Positions 45,523 to 56,083 of a DNA stretch of 64,000 nucleotides are shown piece by piece. The notes below the pieces were generated by a model, which worked only from the letters and a program-made list of their open reading frames with translations, was not told the origin of the DNA and ran no database searches. Position numbers and translations under genes: made by a program. How positions within the stretch are numbered: position 1 is the first letter of the stretch; every line of letters starts with the position of its first letter. This stretch comes from Niallia alba (GTDB lineage Bacteria > Bacillota > Bacilli > Bacillales > Cytobacillaceae), in NCBI RefSeq assembly GCF_012933555.1, contig NZ_JABBPK010000001.1:2458001-2522000 (forward strand). The letters run 5' to 3'.

Positions 45523-46458
45523 TTGCTAAAAATAGCAACAAATAGGCAGCCAAATACCGACTCTTCTATAGAAGTGAAAAGGAACCGTAAAAAAAGGCAG
45601 GAATCCTCCCTTTGGTGGATGTATCTTCCAGCTCTTGCTGCTATCTGTTTTTTCATCTTTTATCCTTTTCTAAACGGAATTAAAATATCTTTTACAAACT
45701 GGAACGGGTTTTCACAAAGCTATGACTACATTGGGTTCAGCCAGTATGCAAGAATGCTGAAGGACCCAGATACCTGGCTAGTTGTAAAAAATACCCTTCT
45801 GTATGGTGTCGGTAGTACAATTTTACAGAATATTATTGGTTTAGGATATGCGCTTTTATTAAACCAAAGCATTCGTTTTAAGAATTTTACTAGGACAATT
45901 GTTTACTTGCCGGTCATTATTAGCCCACTAATTATGGGTTATATCTTTTACTTCTTTTTCGCCTTCCAAGGCGGAGCGCTTAATGATCTGCTTGTATTCC
46001 TTGGGCTAGATAAAATTAATGCACTAGCAGATCCGAAAGTGAACATTTGGTTAATAGTATTTGTGAATACTTTCCAATTTGTCGGTATTGCGATGATCAT
46101 ATATCTTGCTGGATTACAAAGTATATCAAAAGATTATTATGAAGCAGTACAAATTGATGGTGCATCTAGTTTTCAGCAATTTAAAAATATCACTTTGCCC
46201 ATGTTAATGCCTTCTATTACGATCAATATGGTTATCAACATTATTGGTGGGTTGAAGTTGTTTGATGTGATCATCTCGCTTACAGGCGGTGGACCAGGCT
46301 ATGCTTCTCAATCCATGTCGACATTTATGTACGATCTTTATTTTAATCGCCAGGATGCGGGATATGCAGCAACACAAGGTGTGTTTATGGCAGTCATCAT
46401 ATTAATTCTAAGCTTGGCAGCGCTAGTCTACTTCAAACGAAAGGAGATTGAGGCGTAA
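45523..46458 (+). CDS. melD: Alpha-galactoside ABC transporter permease MelD
   Basis: About 311 aa, six transmembrane helices, MalF-type permease. The ATPase contact loop is [23 protein letters not shown] placed the start at TTG 45523, with AGGGG 9 nt upstream; an ATG at 45514 lies too close to that site. A basic cytoplasmic segment ([11 protein letters not shown]) precedes the first helix. It overlaps melC by one base. Confidence 0.88.
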   Translation: MLKIATNRQPNTDSSIEVKRNRKKRQESSLWWMYLPALAAICFFIFYPFLNGIKISFTNWNGFSQSYDYIGFSQYARMLKDPDTWLVVKNTLLYGVGSTILQNIIGLGYALLLNQSIRFKNFTRTIVYLPVIISPLIMGYIFYFFFAFQGGALNDLLVFLGLDKINALADPKVNIWLIVFVNTFQFVGIAMIIYLAGLQSISKDYYEAVQIDGASSFQQFKNITLPMLMPSITINMVINIIGGLKLFDVIISLTGGGPGYASQSMSTFMYDLYFNRQDAGYAATQGVFMAVIILILSLAALVYFKRKEIEA

Positions 46459-47288
46459 TGGATTATATGAATAGAAAGAATAAATGGCTCCTTTCTGGAG
46501 TTGCGCTTTTGATTGCAGCCTTTCATTTAATCCCTTTCTATATTTTGATTACGACAGCATTAAAGGCGAGGGGAGATTTTAGTTCGAAATGGGTTTTCCC
46601 CAACATAATGAATTTTGCCAATTTTAAGGAAGCATGGGAAATGGCTAGTCTTGGCAATGCGCTCACCAATACGGCGATTATTACCACAGTCAGTGCCTTT
46701 TTATTAATTGTATTTGGCTCTTTGGCAGCATATCCGCTGGCAAGAAGACAAACAAAGCTAAATAAATTTGTGTTCATGTTCTTTATCGCAGTAATGGTTA
46801 TCCCTCCTTTAACAGCATTGGTTCCGTTATATAAGCTTGTAGTGGACATAGGAATGATGAATACGCTTGAAATTGCCATCTTGAATAATGTTGCGTCCTT
46901 TCTGCCATTAACCATTTTCTTGTATTCAGGATTTATTCGTTCGACAATCCCAAGAGAATTAGAAGAAGCGGCAAAAATCGATGGAGCTAGTACATTAGGA
47001 ATCTTTTTCCGTATTGTATTTCCGTTATTGAAGCCGGTTACTGCATCTATTTTAATCATTGCCTGTGTATTCATTTGGAACGATTATCAATTCGCTATTT
47101 TCTTCCTACAAGCAGAGGAAGTAAAAACAATAACGGTTGCTTTGGCAGGTTTCTTTGGAGAAAATGCTAACCGCATGCATCTTGTAGCTGCAGCAGCAAT
47201 ATTGGCTGTATTGCCAATGGTTGTATTGTTCTTATTATTGCAAAAGCACTTTGTTAAAGGATTAGCATCTGGTTCGGTTAAAGGATAA
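46458..47288 (+). CDS. melC: Alpha-galactoside ABC transporter permease MelC
   Basis: 276 aa MalG-type permease, six helices, with the ATPase contact loop ELEEAAKIDGASTLGIFFRIVFPLLKP. It is the second half of the channel formed with MelD. GGAGATTGAGG precedes the ATG, which overlaps the melD stop (TAATG). Confidence 0.9.
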   Translation: MDYMNRKNKWLLSGVALLIAAFHLIPFYILITTALKARGDFSSKWVFPNIMNFANFKEAWEMASLGNALTNTAIITTVSAFLLIVFGSLAAYPLARRQTKLNKFVFMFFIAVMVIPPLTALVPLYKLVVDIGMMNTLEIAILNNVASFLPLTIFLYSGFIRSTIPRELEEAAKIDGASTLGIFFRIVFPLLKPVTASILIIACVFIWNDYQFAIFFLQAEEVKTITVALAGFFGENANRMHLVAAAAILAVLPMVVLFLLLQKHFVKGLASGSVKG

Positions 47289-47315
47289 ATACAAGAAAAA
47301 TTGGAGGATTATAAA

Positions 47316-48644
47316 ATGTCTAAAATTACATTTCTTGGAGCTGGTAGTACGGTATTTGCAAAAAATGTTTTGGGGGATTGCATGTTTGTTGACGCATTAG
47401 ATGGTTTTGAATTTGCGCTATTCGATATTGATGAACAACGCTTGCGTGATTCTGAACAAATGCTCCATAATTTGAAGGAAAGTCTTGGGAAAAACATTCA
47501 GATTAAAGCATTTACAGATCGGAAAGAGTCTTTAAGAGAAGCGAAATATGTTATAAATGCGATACAGGTAGGCGGCTATAAGCCTAGTACAGTGATCGAT
47601 TTCGAAATTCCGAAAAAGTATGGGTTAAGACAGACTATTGCCGATACAGTTGGAATTGGCGGGATTTTCCGTAATTTAAGAACGATTCCAGTTATGCTGG
47701 ATTTTGCAAAGGATATGGTAGAGGTTTGTCCTGATGCGCTATTTATGAATTATACAAATCCTATGGCCGTTTTGACTGGAGTTATGAATCGCTATACCAA
47801 CATTAAAACGGTTGGTTTATGCCACAGTGTGCAAGTATGTACAAAAGATTTATTTGATGCACTAGGTATGGATCGCACTGGTTTAAAGGAAAAAATTGCT
47901 GGAATTAATCATATGGCTTGGCTGCTTGAAGTGAGTAAGGATGGGGTGGATTTATATCCTGAAATTAAGCGAAGAGCTCGTGAATTGCAAAAAACAAAGC
48001 ATGGGGATATGGTTCGGTTTGAACTGATGGATAAATTTGGTTACTATGTGACAGAGTCATCTGAACACAATGCTGAGTATCATCCATACTTTATCAAATC
48101 TCGTTATCCTGAGTTAATTGAGCGCTTTAACATTCCACTTGATGAATATCCATCTCGTTGTGAAAAGCAAATTAATAATTGGATAGCCATGAGAGAGGAT
48201 TTGGTTAACAATAAATCTTTGGATCATGTGCGTTCCCATGAATATGGTTCCCGCATTATTGAAGCAATGGAAACGAATGTTCCGTTTAAATTTGGCGGGA
48301 ATGTCTTAAATACTGGCAGACTAATCAGCAACCTTCCGGAGAAAGCGTGTGTTGAGGTGCCGTGTATTGCGGATCGTAGTGGAATTATCCCAACGTATGT
48401 AGGTGATCTCCCAGAGCAGCTCGCTGCATTAAACAGAACGAATATTAACACGCAATTACTGACCATTGAAGCAGCAATCACTTTGAAAAAGGAATATATT
48501 TATCAAGCCGCTATGCTTGATCCACATACAGCAGCTGAGTTATCAATGGACGATATTATTTCTCTATGTGATGATTTAATTGAAGCTCATGGAGATTGGC
48601 TGCCAAATTTTAAAAGTGAAACTAGCATTGCAGTAACGAAATAA
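47316..48644 (+). CDS. melA: Alpha-galactosidase, GH4
   Basis: 442 aa glycoside hydrolase of family 4, which needs NAD and a divalent metal. The Rossmann opening is KITFLGAGSTVFAKN; NYTNPMAV, the metal Cys/His in GLCHSVQ and INHMAW follow. It releases galactose from melibiose or raffinose inside the cell. ATG 47316 has TTGGAGGA 8 nt upstream. Last gene of melREDCA, with a strong terminator after it. Confidence 0.95.
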   Translation: MSKITFLGAGSTVFAKNVLGDCMFVDALDGFEFALFDIDEQRLRDSEQMLHNLKESLGKNIQIKAFTDRKESLREAKYVINAIQVGGYKPSTVIDFEIPKKYGLRQTIADTVGIGGIFRNLRTIPVMLDFAKDMVEVCPDALFMNYTNPMAVLTGVMNRYTNIKTVGLCHSVQVCTKDLFDALGMDRTGLKEKIAGINHMAWLLEVSKDGVDLYPEIKRRARELQKTKHGDMVRFELMDKFGYYVTESSEHNAEYHPYFIKSRYPELIERFNIPLDEYPSRCEKQINNWIAMREDLVNNKSLDHVRSHEYGSRIIEAMETNVPFKFGGNVLNTGRLISNLPEKACVEVPCIADRSGIIPTYVGDLPEQLAALNRTNINTQLLTIEAAITLKKEYIYQAAMLDPHTAAELSMDDIISLCDDLIEAHGDWLPNFKSETSIAVTK

Positions 48645-48663
48645 CTAAAGTTAATATGTTTAC

Positions 48664-48708
48664 AAAGATAGGGACCGGATTTTTTCTAAAGCCGGTCCCT
48701 ATCTTTAT
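48664..48708 (+). terminator. Terminator after melA
   Basis: AAAGATAGGGACCGG / CCGGTCCCTATCTTT, a long perfect stem ending in T residues, also usable from the opposite strand. Confidence 0.9.
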
Positions 48709-48731
48709 TTGAAAAACTCGAAAGATACTTA

Positions 48732-49232
48732 TTATTTTTCAGGTCTTAAAATTTTTAAATGCAAAGGTAGGAATACGAGAAATACTAATACAAGAAATAC
48801 TAATACAAAGACAGGTATAGAGTACCAGGTTTTCCACCCTTTGGTCGTCATATAGCCTGTTAGTACAGCGCCCCATTCTAATAGGAAAGAAAGGACTACC
48901 CACATCCATTTATACAGAAGAGATTTAGTGTGAATCAAAAAGTTTAGGTAAATCAAGCCGATCGCTGGTGGAATGATCGTCACAAAAAGATAGTCAATAA
49001 TGTACGTTTTAGAGGAGGGACCGAGTTGAAAGGCTTTTAAAACATCACCTACAAATACATCTCCAAGCCATGTAGCAAATCCAATTATTCCAACGCTAAA
49101 ATACATTTCCCTTAATGTAAGTCTTTTCGGCATAAAGGAGACAATAAGCACAAAAACGATAATGAGAGTATAAGGATACACAATTTTTCCCACACTTCCT
49201 TTTTTGAGAAAATCATAATAATAGCTATTCAT
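48732..49232 (-). CDS. CBO0543-like multi-pass membrane protein
   Basis: 166 aa with five hydrophobic helices and little else. The pattern LTLREMYFSVGIIGFATWLGD and KWMWVVLSFLLEW...KGWKTWYS fits the CBO0543 family of unknown function in Clostridia and Bacilli. Monocistronic. A gene with a similar layout (49870-50448) lies on the other side of the FlxA-like gene. Confidence 0.75.
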   Translation of the reverse strand: MNSYYYDFLKKGSVGKIVYPYTLIIVFVLIVSFMPKRLTLREMYFSVGIIGFATWLGDVFVGDVLKAFQLGPSSKTYIIDYLFVTIIPPAIGLIYLNFLIHTKSLLYKWMWVVLSFLLEWGAVLTGYMTTKGWKTWYSIPVFVLVFLVLVFLVFLPLHLKILRPEK

Positions 49233-49350
49233 TTCCCTTACATTACCGCTGTTATACTATCACTGAAAAAATTAACAATGAATAAAGTCCCTCTTAAAAA
49301 AGGGGGGACTATAAAAAATACACTATTTACTTACTTGAATGAAAACTAAA

Positions 49351-49695
49351 TTAATCTAGTTTTGTTGTTGAAGTTTTGAACAAGGAATATGCTTCATTAC
49401 TAATGTAGACATTATCTTGTTGTATTTGTGCATTGGAATTAGGATTACTTGTTTCAGATGTTTGATTTTGAAGTGCTTGAATTTGTGCCTCTATTTCTGA
49501 GATTTGTTTTTTTAATTGTTCCAACTGTTTCTCTTTTTCTTCTTCTTGAATGGTTTCATTTTGCTCGATTTGCGTTTGTTGTGACTGCAATTGTTGTTTT
49601 TGACTTTCTAATGTTTTAATTTGATTGGCAACATCAGAGGAACGACTGGTTATTGTAGTAGAACTTGCAGTTGTACTTGAAATAGAATTAATCAT
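49351..49695 (-). CDS. FlxA-like coiled-coil protein
   Basis: 114 aa. A Ser/Thr-rich start is followed by a strong coiled coil rich in Gln and Glu (QIKTLESQKQQLQSQQTQIE, then KEKQLEQLKKQISEIEAQI). It fits the FlxA-like family. The start at 49695 was chosen because GAAGGGA precedes it; a longer frame adds seven residues. Function unknown. Confidence 0.75.
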   Translation of the reverse strand: MINSISSTTASSTTITSRSSDVANQIKTLESQKQQLQSQQTQIEQNETIQEEEKEKQLEQLKKQISEIEAQIQALQNQTSETSNPNSNAQIQQDNVYISNEAYSLFKTSTTKLD

Positions 49696-49869
49696 GGTTA
49701 TTTTTCCCTTCATCATAAATAATGAAGAATTATATTATACATTTCTTTATTTTTCCTTAAGATATATTAAAGTAAGGTGGAGTACTTTCCAACAGGACAA
49801 TAGTATAAAAAAACAACCTAGGATAGATTATTGAATGATAATTGTGAAATGATAGGAGGTGGAAGGATT

Positions 49870-50448
49870 ATGTCAGTTAAAGAGTATTGGAAAGAGATAA
49901 ACAAAGCGAGCGATAAGGTATCATCATTAATAAATTCCTATTGGCACGAACACTCTAATTGGAATAACTGGCAGTTTTGGATCATTTTAATTTTCTTGAT
50001 CGTTCCCCTTATTGTCCTGCTGGTAAAACTGGATAAGAATAAGACCCTTCAAATTCTTTTCTTTGGATATACAGTTCACATGCTTTGGACATATACGGAA
50101 CTTACCCTTATTAGAATGGGATATATGGATCATCATTATTTTATTCTACCATTTTTACCCCAAGCAATTGGGATAACATCTTCTTTTCTTCCAGTTTCTT
50201 TTATGTTGCTATACCAATATTGTGTGAAATACGATAAGAATTTTCTATTATGGACATCTGTTCTATCTGCTATTATAGCCTTTGTACTTGTCTCTATTGA
50301 GAAGCAAATAGGATTTCTTGCTCTATTAAAAGGGTTTAATAGCTTTCATATATTTTTGTTAGATGTTGCTATTACTATGTTAGCCTACGGACTAACAAAC
50401 TTTTTTATAACTTTTTATAAGCAAGATAAAAGTAGGACTAGGGCATAA
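49870..50448 (+). CDS. Multi-pass membrane protein, unknown
   Basis: 192 aa with five hydrophobic helices preceded by an amphipathic N terminus (KEYWKEINKASDKVSSLIN). The conserved-looking core HMLWTYTELTLIRMGYMDHHYFILPFLPQ is unlike known transporters. ATG 49870 follows GGAGGTGG. It resembles CBO0543-type proteins in layout only. It is followed at once by a family A repeat. Confidence 0.7.
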   Translation: MSVKEYWKEINKASDKVSSLINSYWHEHSNWNNWQFWIILIFLIVPLIVLLVKLDKNKTLQILFFGYTVHMLWTYTELTLIRMGYMDHHYFILPFLPQAIGITSSFLPVSFMLLYQYCVKYDKNFLLWTSVLSAIIAFVLVSIEKQIGFLALLKGFNSFHIFLLDVAITMLAYGLTNFFITFYKQDKSRTRA

Positions 50449-50463
50449 GTATTTTTAACGAAA

Positions 50464-50808
50464 TCACCCGAAATGATTATACGTATATGCTATGAAATAT
50501 TCGTATAATCATTTCGGGTTTTATTAATTTTAAGGAAAAAGGTTTGTGATGATCACGCGCAGACGGAATACACTTCGCTTTCCATGGGGCGAGCGCCGAG
50601 CCGCTTCGGCTTCGCCTGCAGGGTCTCGGACTTTCTCGCAGCTCCCATAGGAGTCTACGTGTATTCCGTCTGCTTCGTATTTCCTACTCATTATATTTTC
50701 TTTTAAAAAAATGATGAAACGAAACAACCTTTAAAAACGAGTTGGTTTCGCTACTAAATGAGAGATTGTTCGTCTTTATCTATTATATATTTTGTTTTGT
50801 CCCAGTAT
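50464..50808 (-). repeat. Palindromic repeat family A, copy R2
   Basis: Reverse orientation to R1. From 50808 leftwards it runs TGGGACAAAACA, AAGACGAACAATCTCT, the core with ends GCAGACGGAATACAC / GTGTATTCCGTCTGC (50559-50673) and the hairpin CCCGAAATGATTATACG / CGTATAATCATTTCGGG (50467-50516). One end lacks the GAGGCTGGGA repeat seen in R1 and R3. Confidence 0.8.
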
Positions 50809-50865
50809 GTTTACTATTTTTTGTATTGATAACACTTATATATTTAATTTAGCGAAGGACTAAAA

Positions 50866-50998
50866 TCAAAAGTTGAAAAAAGCCCAACACATGTGAGAAG
50901 AGCTTTTTTCTATAAATCCAATAATAGCTTTTTTTCGTATCTTCCAACTCTTCTGAAGTAATTATTCCATCAACATACAACGCTTTAAATTTCCGAAT
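50866..50998 (-). pseudogene. Possible remnant of a SHOCT-domain protein
   Basis: On the minus strand 50998-50930 reads IRKFKALYVDGIITSEEL, then EDTKK, close to the SHOCT domain pattern. A stop directly precedes it, and a 7-A run shifts the expected continuation (AIIGF) out of frame. This looks like a decayed gene tail. The match is short, so chance is possible. Confidence 0.35.
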
Positions 50999-51291
50999 TT
51001 ATTTCTTGCTAATTTTCAGAAACATGAGCACTTATCATATTCGACAATTAGAGTATTCAACGACAGTAAATTTAACAGCTATATGAAATCTTTTTCTTCA
51101 TTTATCATATAGCTTAACAGAAAGAAGGGCCAAATGAGTGACCGCTTTTTGACCACACATTTGACCATATACTTGCAATCAATAAAGTTAAGTAACGTGA
51201 TTGAAATACAATTTAATTAAAGGGCATAAAACTCTTTAAAATAAGCCACATTGTTAACTAGAATGTAATAGAGTAAATTAATGTATTTTCC
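50999..51291. other. Intergenic stretch without a convincing gene
   Basis: Only a perfect 9-bp hairpin GCTATATGA/TCATATAGC (51078-51113) stands out. No ORF with a ribosome site was seen. Confidence 0.5.
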
Positions 51292-51435
51292 TCACATATC
51301 GTGGTGGCTGTTATGCTTTTGTCTTGAATGGTTGCGGTTTTTCACTTTTTTGCTGCCGCTAAGAGGTTCGGGTTGACCAGATTGATTGCCTTTTGGAGCA
51401 TTTCGGCGCATATCTTTACTGTCATTTTTATTCAT
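51292..51435 (-). CDS. sspP: Small acid-soluble spore protein P
   Basis: 47 aa, nearly the B. subtilis SspP sequence ([20 protein letters not shown], then [15 protein letters not shown]). It is a minor spore core protein made in the forespore under sigma G. GGAGAG precedes the start. In B. subtilis it follows sspO beside citB; here no sspO was found upstream, but acnA is still close by and divergent. Confidence 0.92.
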   Translation of the reverse strand: MNKNDSKDMRRNAPKGNQSGQPEPLSGSKKVKNRNHSRQKHNSHHDM

Positions 51436-51590
51436 TAGTTAATCTCTCCTTTAATGTTTTTATGAAGAGGTATTACTTCACTTTCCTTTATAGAATGGTT
51501 ATATACACGCTCATTTATACCGCATATTTTTATGTTACTCTGCACAACTTATTGGTAAGCAACATGAATTTAAATCAGGAGGATTAAAAG

Positions 51591-51848
51591 ATGCCTTATC
51601 ATAGTAATAAACAGGAAGCTTTTCAAGATGCACAACGTAATTTGTATGAAACGCAAAACCTTTATCAAGATATTGTAAAGGATTCAGCAAATTATGGTCA
51701 TCAGCTTAAACATTTGAAGCAAGAAATCAATGAAACATATCAACAAATTGAAAATGCATTGGAAGTAGCGTCTGAGCATCAAAGACAGCAATTAGAAAGC
51801 TTCCAAAGAGATTTAAAAAGTATTGTTGATGAAGTGAATGAAATATAA
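51591..51848 (+). CDS. Small coiled-coil protein, YtzC/DUF2524-like
   Basis: 85 aa, almost entirely charged helix (QDAQRNLYETQNLYQ...QQIENALEVASEHQRQQLESF). The last part resembles YtzC (DUF2524), but I am unsure. AGGAGG lies 8 nt before the ATG. A terminator follows. Confidence 0.65.
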   Translation: MPYHSNKQEAFQDAQRNLYETQNLYQDIVKDSANYGHQLKHLKQEINETYQQIENALEVASEHQRQQLESFQRDLKSIVDEVNEI

Positions 51849-51853
51849 AAGAT

Positions 51854-51890
51854 TAGACCATCTGAAAGGCAACTTTTTGATGGTCTTTTT
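51854..51890 (+). terminator. Terminator
   Basis: AGACCATC / GATGGTCT stem and TTTTTT, 8 bp after the 85-aa gene. Confidence 0.8.
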
Positions 51891-51985
51891 TGGGGATTTA
51901 TATTTTTTAAAGCGAAAGTGAAGTGTAATGCAACGTAATTGTTCTAACTATTAAGTCAATGAAAAGGAGATAAAAAAAATAACTG

Positions 51986-52000
51986 ATAAGAAAAACTTAT
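51986..52000 (+). promoter_or_regulatory. Candidate CcpC dyad upstream of acnA
   Basis: ATAA-N7-TTAT (ATAAGAAAAACTTAT) matches the CcpC box I of B. subtilis citB. TTAT half-sites follow at 52018-52021 and 52030-52033, as expected for box II. CcpC, a LysR-type regulator sensing citrate, represses citB there. Confidence 0.6.
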
Positions 52001-52140
52001 CGTATTTGATAACTTTCTTATTATTTACTTATCACAATCCTTGTATTAAAATTATAGATGGTAAATAGATAATAGAGAGATCAAATTGTTCGACTATTTT
52101 TCTATTTTTGGTATATGATTACAATGAGGGGGTAATACAT

Positions 52141-54846
52141 ATGGCAAAAGATTTTTATAATGCCCGCCAATCGTTTGAAGTTGGTGGAAAGCGTTATCAC
52201 TACTATCAATTAGCAGCTTTAGAAAAGAAGGGAATCGGTACGATTTCAAAATTGCCGTATTCTATCAAAGTGTTACTAGAATCTGTTTTACGACAAATGG
52301 ATGATTTTGTTATTAAACAAGAACATGTAGAAAACCTCGCAAAATGGGGAACTGACGAGGTAAAGGAAATTGATGTACCATTTAAACCTTCGAGGGTAAT
52401 CCTCCAAGACTTTACAGGAGTTCCTGCAGTAGTGGACCTTGCTTCCTTGAGAAAAGCAATGGCTGACTTAGGCGGAGATCCTAGTAAAATTAATCCGGAG
52501 AAACCAGTAGATTTAGTTATTGACCATAGTGTTCAGGTTGATAAATATGGAACTCCTGATGCATTAAAAGCAAATATGGAATTAGAGTTTGAAAGAAATG
52601 CGGAAAGATATCAATTCCTAAGCTGGGCGCAAAAAGCATTTGATAACTATCGTGCTGTACCACCAGCAACAGGTATCGTTCACCAAGTGAATTTAGAATA
52701 TTTAGCAAATGTAGTTCATGTAAATGAAACAGCAGACGGCGAATATGAAACATTCCCAGACACACTTGTTGGAACAGATTCTCATACGACAATGATCAAC
52801 GGAATCGGTGTTCTTGGTTGGGGTGTTGGCGGTATTGAAGCAGAAGCAGGTATGTTAGGACAACCTTCTTATTTTCCAGTACCAGAAGTAGTTGGCGTTA
52901 AACTTGTTGGTGAAATGCCAAATGGTTCAACAGCAACTGACCTTGCATTAAAAGTAACGCAAGTGCTTCGGGCAAAAGGGGTAGTAGGAAAGTTTGTTGA
53001 GTTCTACGGACCTGGTGTGACTCAATTACCACTTGCAGACCGTGCGACAATTGCCAATATGGCACCAGAATATGGGGCAACATGCGGATTCTTCCCAGTT
53101 GATAAAGAATCTTTAGCTTATATGCGCCTAACTGGACGTTCAGAAGAGCAAATTAATGTCGTTGAAGCTTATTGCAAAGAAAATGGATTATTCTTCGATC
53201 CAACGTTAGAGCCTGTTTATACAGAAGTTGTTGAAATTAATCTAGCAGAAATTGAGCCAAATCTATCTGGTCCAAAAAGACCACAGGATTTGATTCCACT
53301 TTCTAAATTAAAAGAAGTTTTCAATAAATCAGTAACTGCTCCAGAAGGAAACCAAGGTTTTGGATTAAAAGCAGACGAATTTGACAAAGAAGTAGTAGTT
53401 GATTTTGCAAATGGAGATTCTACTACGATGAAAACTGGTTCTGTTGCAATTGCTGCAATTACAAGCTGTACGAATACATCTAATCCATACGTATTAGTCG
53501 GTGCGGGATTAGTTGCAAAAAAAGCAGTAGAAAAAGGAATGGAAGTACCTAAATTTGTTAAAACATCCTTAGCGCCTGGTTCTAAAGTAGTTACAGGTTA
53601 TTTAAGAGATTCAGGACTTCTACCATATTTAGAACAAATTGGATTTAACCTAGTAGGATATGGGTGTACAACATGTATCGGTAACTCTGGTCCACTAAGA
53701 GAGGAAATCGAGAAAGCTATTTCTGATTCCGATTTACTTGTAACAAGTGTGTTATCAGGTAATCGTAACTTTGAAGGGCGTATCCATCCGCTAGTAAAAG
53801 CAAACTATTTAGCATCACCGCCATTAGTTGTTGCTTATGCACTTGCTGGAACAGTGGATATTGATTTGCAAAAAGAGCCAATTGGTAAAGATAAAGATGG
53901 CAACGATGTTTTCTTTAAAGATATTTGGCCATCTACTGAGGAAGTAAATGAATTAGTTCATCGTACGGTAACACCTGAGCTATTTAATAAAGAATATGAA
54001 AGAGTATTTGATGATAACGAGCGCTGGAATGAGATTCAAACAAGCAGTGATTCTTTATATACCTTTGATGATACTTCTACTTATATTCAAAATCCGCCAT
54101 TCTTTGAAGGATTAAAACCAGATCCTGAGCAAGTACTGCCATTAAAAGGCTTAAGAGTTGTAGGGAAGTTTGGTGATTCTGTCACAACTGACCATATTTC
54201 TCCTGCTGGTGCAATCGGCGTTAATACGCCAGCTGGTAAGTACTTAAAAGATAATGGAGTACAACCACGTGATTTCAACTCATATGGCTCTCGTCGTGGT
54301 AACCATGAAGTAATGATGAGAGGAACCTTTGCGAATATCCGTATTCGTAACCAAATTGCTCCAGGTACAGAAGGTGGATTCGCTACTTACTGGCCAACTG
54401 GAGAAGTTACCTCCATCTATGATGCTTGTATGAAGTATAAAGAAGAAGGAACTGGCTTAATGGTTATTGCGGGCAAAGATTACGGAATGGGTTCATCTCG
54501 TGACTGGGCGGCAAAAGGAACAAATCTTTTAGGTATTAAGACAGTTATTGCAGAAAGCTTTGAAAGAATTCACCGTTCTAATCTCGTGTTAATGGGTGTG
54601 CTTCCATTACAGTTTAAAGATGGTGAAAATGCTGAAACTTTAGGTTTAACTGGGAAAGAAACATTTAATGTTTATGTTGACGAAACAGTTAAACCACGTG
54701 ATTACCTAGAAGTAACAGCAACTACAGAAGATGGTAAGAAAATTATATTTGAAGTGTTAGTACGCTTTGATTCTGAAGTAGAAATTGATTACTATCGTCA
54801 TGGTGGTATCCTACCAATGGTATTGCGTGATAAGTTAAGAAATTAA
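52141..54846 (+). CDS. acnA: Aconitate hydratase
   Basis: 901 aa, aconitase A (CitB) of the citric acid cycle, which turns citrate into isocitrate. The iron-sulphur cysteines are C443 (TSCTNTSNP), C509 and C512 ([10 protein letters not shown]). The swivel domain has SSRDWAAKG. In Bacillus the apo form binds RNA as an iron-stress regulator. ATG 52141 follows GAGGGGG; the longer frame enters the leader. Single-gene unit. Confidence 0.97.
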   Translation: MAKDFYNARQSFEVGGKRYHYYQLAALEKKGIGTISKLPYSIKVLLESVLRQMDDFVIKQEHVENLAKWGTDEVKEIDVPFKPSRVILQDFTGVPAVVDLASLRKAMADLGGDPSKINPEKPVDLVIDHSVQVDKYGTPDALKANMELEFERNAERYQFLSWAQKAFDNYRAVPPATGIVHQVNLEYLANVVHVNETADGEYETFPDTLVGTDSHTTMINGIGVLGWGVGGIEAEAGMLGQPSYFPVPEVVGVKLVGEMPNGSTATDLALKVTQVLRAKGVVGKFVEFYGPGVTQLPLADRATIANMAPEYGATCGFFPVDKESLAYMRLTGRSEEQINVVEAYCKENGLFFDPTLEPVYTEVVEINLAEIEPNLSGPKRPQDLIPLSKLKEVFNKSVTAPEGNQGFGLKADEFDKEVVVDFANGDSTTMKTGSVAIAAITSCTNTSNPYVLVGAGLVAKKAVEKGMEVPKFVKTSLAPGSKVVTGYLRDSGLLPYLEQIGFNLVGYGCTTCIGNSGPLREEIEKAISDSDLLVTSVLSGNRNFEGRIHPLVKANYLASPPLVVAYALAGTVDIDLQKEPIGKDKDGNDVFFKDIWPSTEEVNELVHRTVTPELFNKEYERVFDDNERWNEIQTSSDSLYTFDDTSTYIQNPPFFEGLKPDPEQVLPLKGLRVVGKFGDSVTTDHISPAGAIGVNTPAGKYLKDNGVQPRDFNSYGSRRGNHEVMMRGTFANIRIRNQIAPGTEGGFATYWPTGEVTSIYDACMKYKEEGTGLMVIAGKDYGMGSSRDWAAKGTNLLGIKTVIAESFERIHRSNLVLMGVLPLQFKDGENAETLGLTGKETFNVYVDETVKPRDYLEVTATTEDGKKIIFEVLVRFDSEVEIDYYRHGGILPMVLRDKLRN

Positions 54847-54856
54847 TAGATTAAGA

Positions 54857-54962
54857 GAAGCTCTCTCTATTTAAAGTTGATAATTTTTCTTTCTTTTTGG
54901 TACATTAATTTGTCTAGAAGTTAGAGGAAGAGCCACTTTAAAAGAGGGAGTTTTTTTCAACT
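54857..54962 (+). terminator. Possible long terminator after acnA
   Basis: GCTCTCTCTATTTAAAGT can pair with ACTTTAAAAGAGGGAG about 70 nt later, followed by TTTTTTT. The large loop makes this less certain. Confidence 0.4.
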
Positions 54963-55045
54963 GTTATAGGAATAAAGATTCTAATTGTAACAAACAAACA
55001 AGTGGTTTTAAGTGTAATTATCTATCAAAGGAGAAATATTATATT

Positions 55046-55603
55046 ATGAAAATAATCCCCGAGCTTATTAGGGTAAGGAATCTACATTATATAATAAGAT
55101 GTGCAGAAGAAACGGATGCAGAGCAACTTGTACAAATTAGGCTACAAATTGATAGAGAAACTACCTTTTTGGATCGTGAACCTGGAGAGGGGATGCTAAC
55201 TCCATCAGATTTTAAGCATTTAATTCGTACAGATTCAGAAGAATCAAATCGTTTGTTTTTACTAGCTGAAACCGAAAATGGTACTATTATTGCTTTCTCA
55301 CGATGTGAAGGTTCAAATTTGCAACGCCTAAAGCATAAGGTCGAATTTGGAATTTGTGTATTAAAGGATTATTGGGGCTTTAAAATCGGCCCGAAATTAT
55401 TGGAAACGTCTATTAAATGGGCATCTGCAAATAAACTCACTAAGATGACTCTATCTGTAATAGAAACAAATGAGAAAGCAATCAACATATATAAGCGATA
55501 TAACTTTGAAATAGAAGGGATATTAAAAAAAGATAAACGGCTTGAAAACGGAGAATACTATTCTACCATTATAATGTCACGATTCTTATCTGATTATAAA
55601 TAG
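55046..55603 (+). CDS. GNAT family N-acetyltransferase
   Basis: 185 aa GNAT fold. The N-terminal YIIRCAEETDAEQLVQIR starts the domain, FGICVLKDYWGFKIGPKLLE holds the acetyl-CoA loop, and NEKAINIYKRYNFEIEG is the usual C-terminal motif. It resembles RimJ/RimL and ribosomal-protein-type acetyltransferases; substrate unknown. AAGGAG precedes the ATG. Confidence 0.85.
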   Translation: MKIIPELIRVRNLHYIIRCAEETDAEQLVQIRLQIDRETTFLDREPGEGMLTPSDFKHLIRTDSEESNRLFLLAETENGTIIAFSRCEGSNLQRLKHKVEFGICVLKDYWGFKIGPKLLETSIKWASANKLTKMTLSVIETNEKAINIYKRYNFEIEGILKKDKRLENGEYYSTIIMSRFLSDYK

Positions 55604-55677
55604 GCAGCGCGATATATTAGTAAATGTGAATGAACTTTGTTACTATATATATGTTAGAAAATAAAGGAGTGATGAAA

Positions 55678-56067
55678 ATGACATTAACATTTGGGAAATT
55701 AGTAGAAGAAGCGAGAAAGAATGTACCTGGTATTTCATCTGTTGAAGCAAAACAAAAAATAGAAGAAAACCCAAACACTTACATAATTGATGTTCAAGAT
55801 GCAACTGATGCTGGGGCATGTGGCTTAATTCCTAGCTCTGTAAATATTTCTTTAGGTATGCTTCCGATTCGGGCTGATTTGGAATTACCCGAGGAGCTAA
55901 GAGATCCAGAATTAGCGGATCGTAATCGTTCAGTTATTGTTACATGTGGACTTGGTGGACAAGCATCACTTGGTGCCTACTTACTAAAACAAATGGGCTT
56001 TACAGATGTAGCATTTATCGAAGGCGGAACTACTGCATGGAAAAAAGAGGGCTTTGAAACAGTTTAA
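55678..56067 (+). CDS. Rhodanese-like domain protein
   Basis: 129 aa with a single rhodanese domain. The active-site Cys is C90 in VTCGLGGQAS. It moves sulphane sulphur between carriers or reduces small molecules. ATG 55678 follows AAAGGAGTGATG. It has no signal peptide and lies 75 bp after the acetyltransferase gene. Confidence 0.88.
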   Translation: MTLTFGKLVEEARKNVPGISSVEAKQKIEENPNTYIIDVQDATDAGACGLIPSSVNISLGMLPIRADLELPEELRDPELADRNRSVIVTCGLGGQASLGAYLLKQMGFTDVAFIEGGTTAWKKEGFETV

Positions 56068-56083
56068 TTATAATCTTTGTATC

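Noticed and set aside
46538-47074. 178-codon ORF antisense to melC
   Set aside because: It lies fully inside a clear permease gene, has no ribosome site and has no recognisable domain; it is a shadow frame.
51131-51200. Possible integrase tail or att site near the GACCACACATTTGACC sequence
   Set aside because: No ORF, no matching duplicate sequence in the window and no phage genes nearby.
51440-51590. Expected sspO upstream of sspP
   Set aside because: Searched both strands; no ORF resembling SspO is present.
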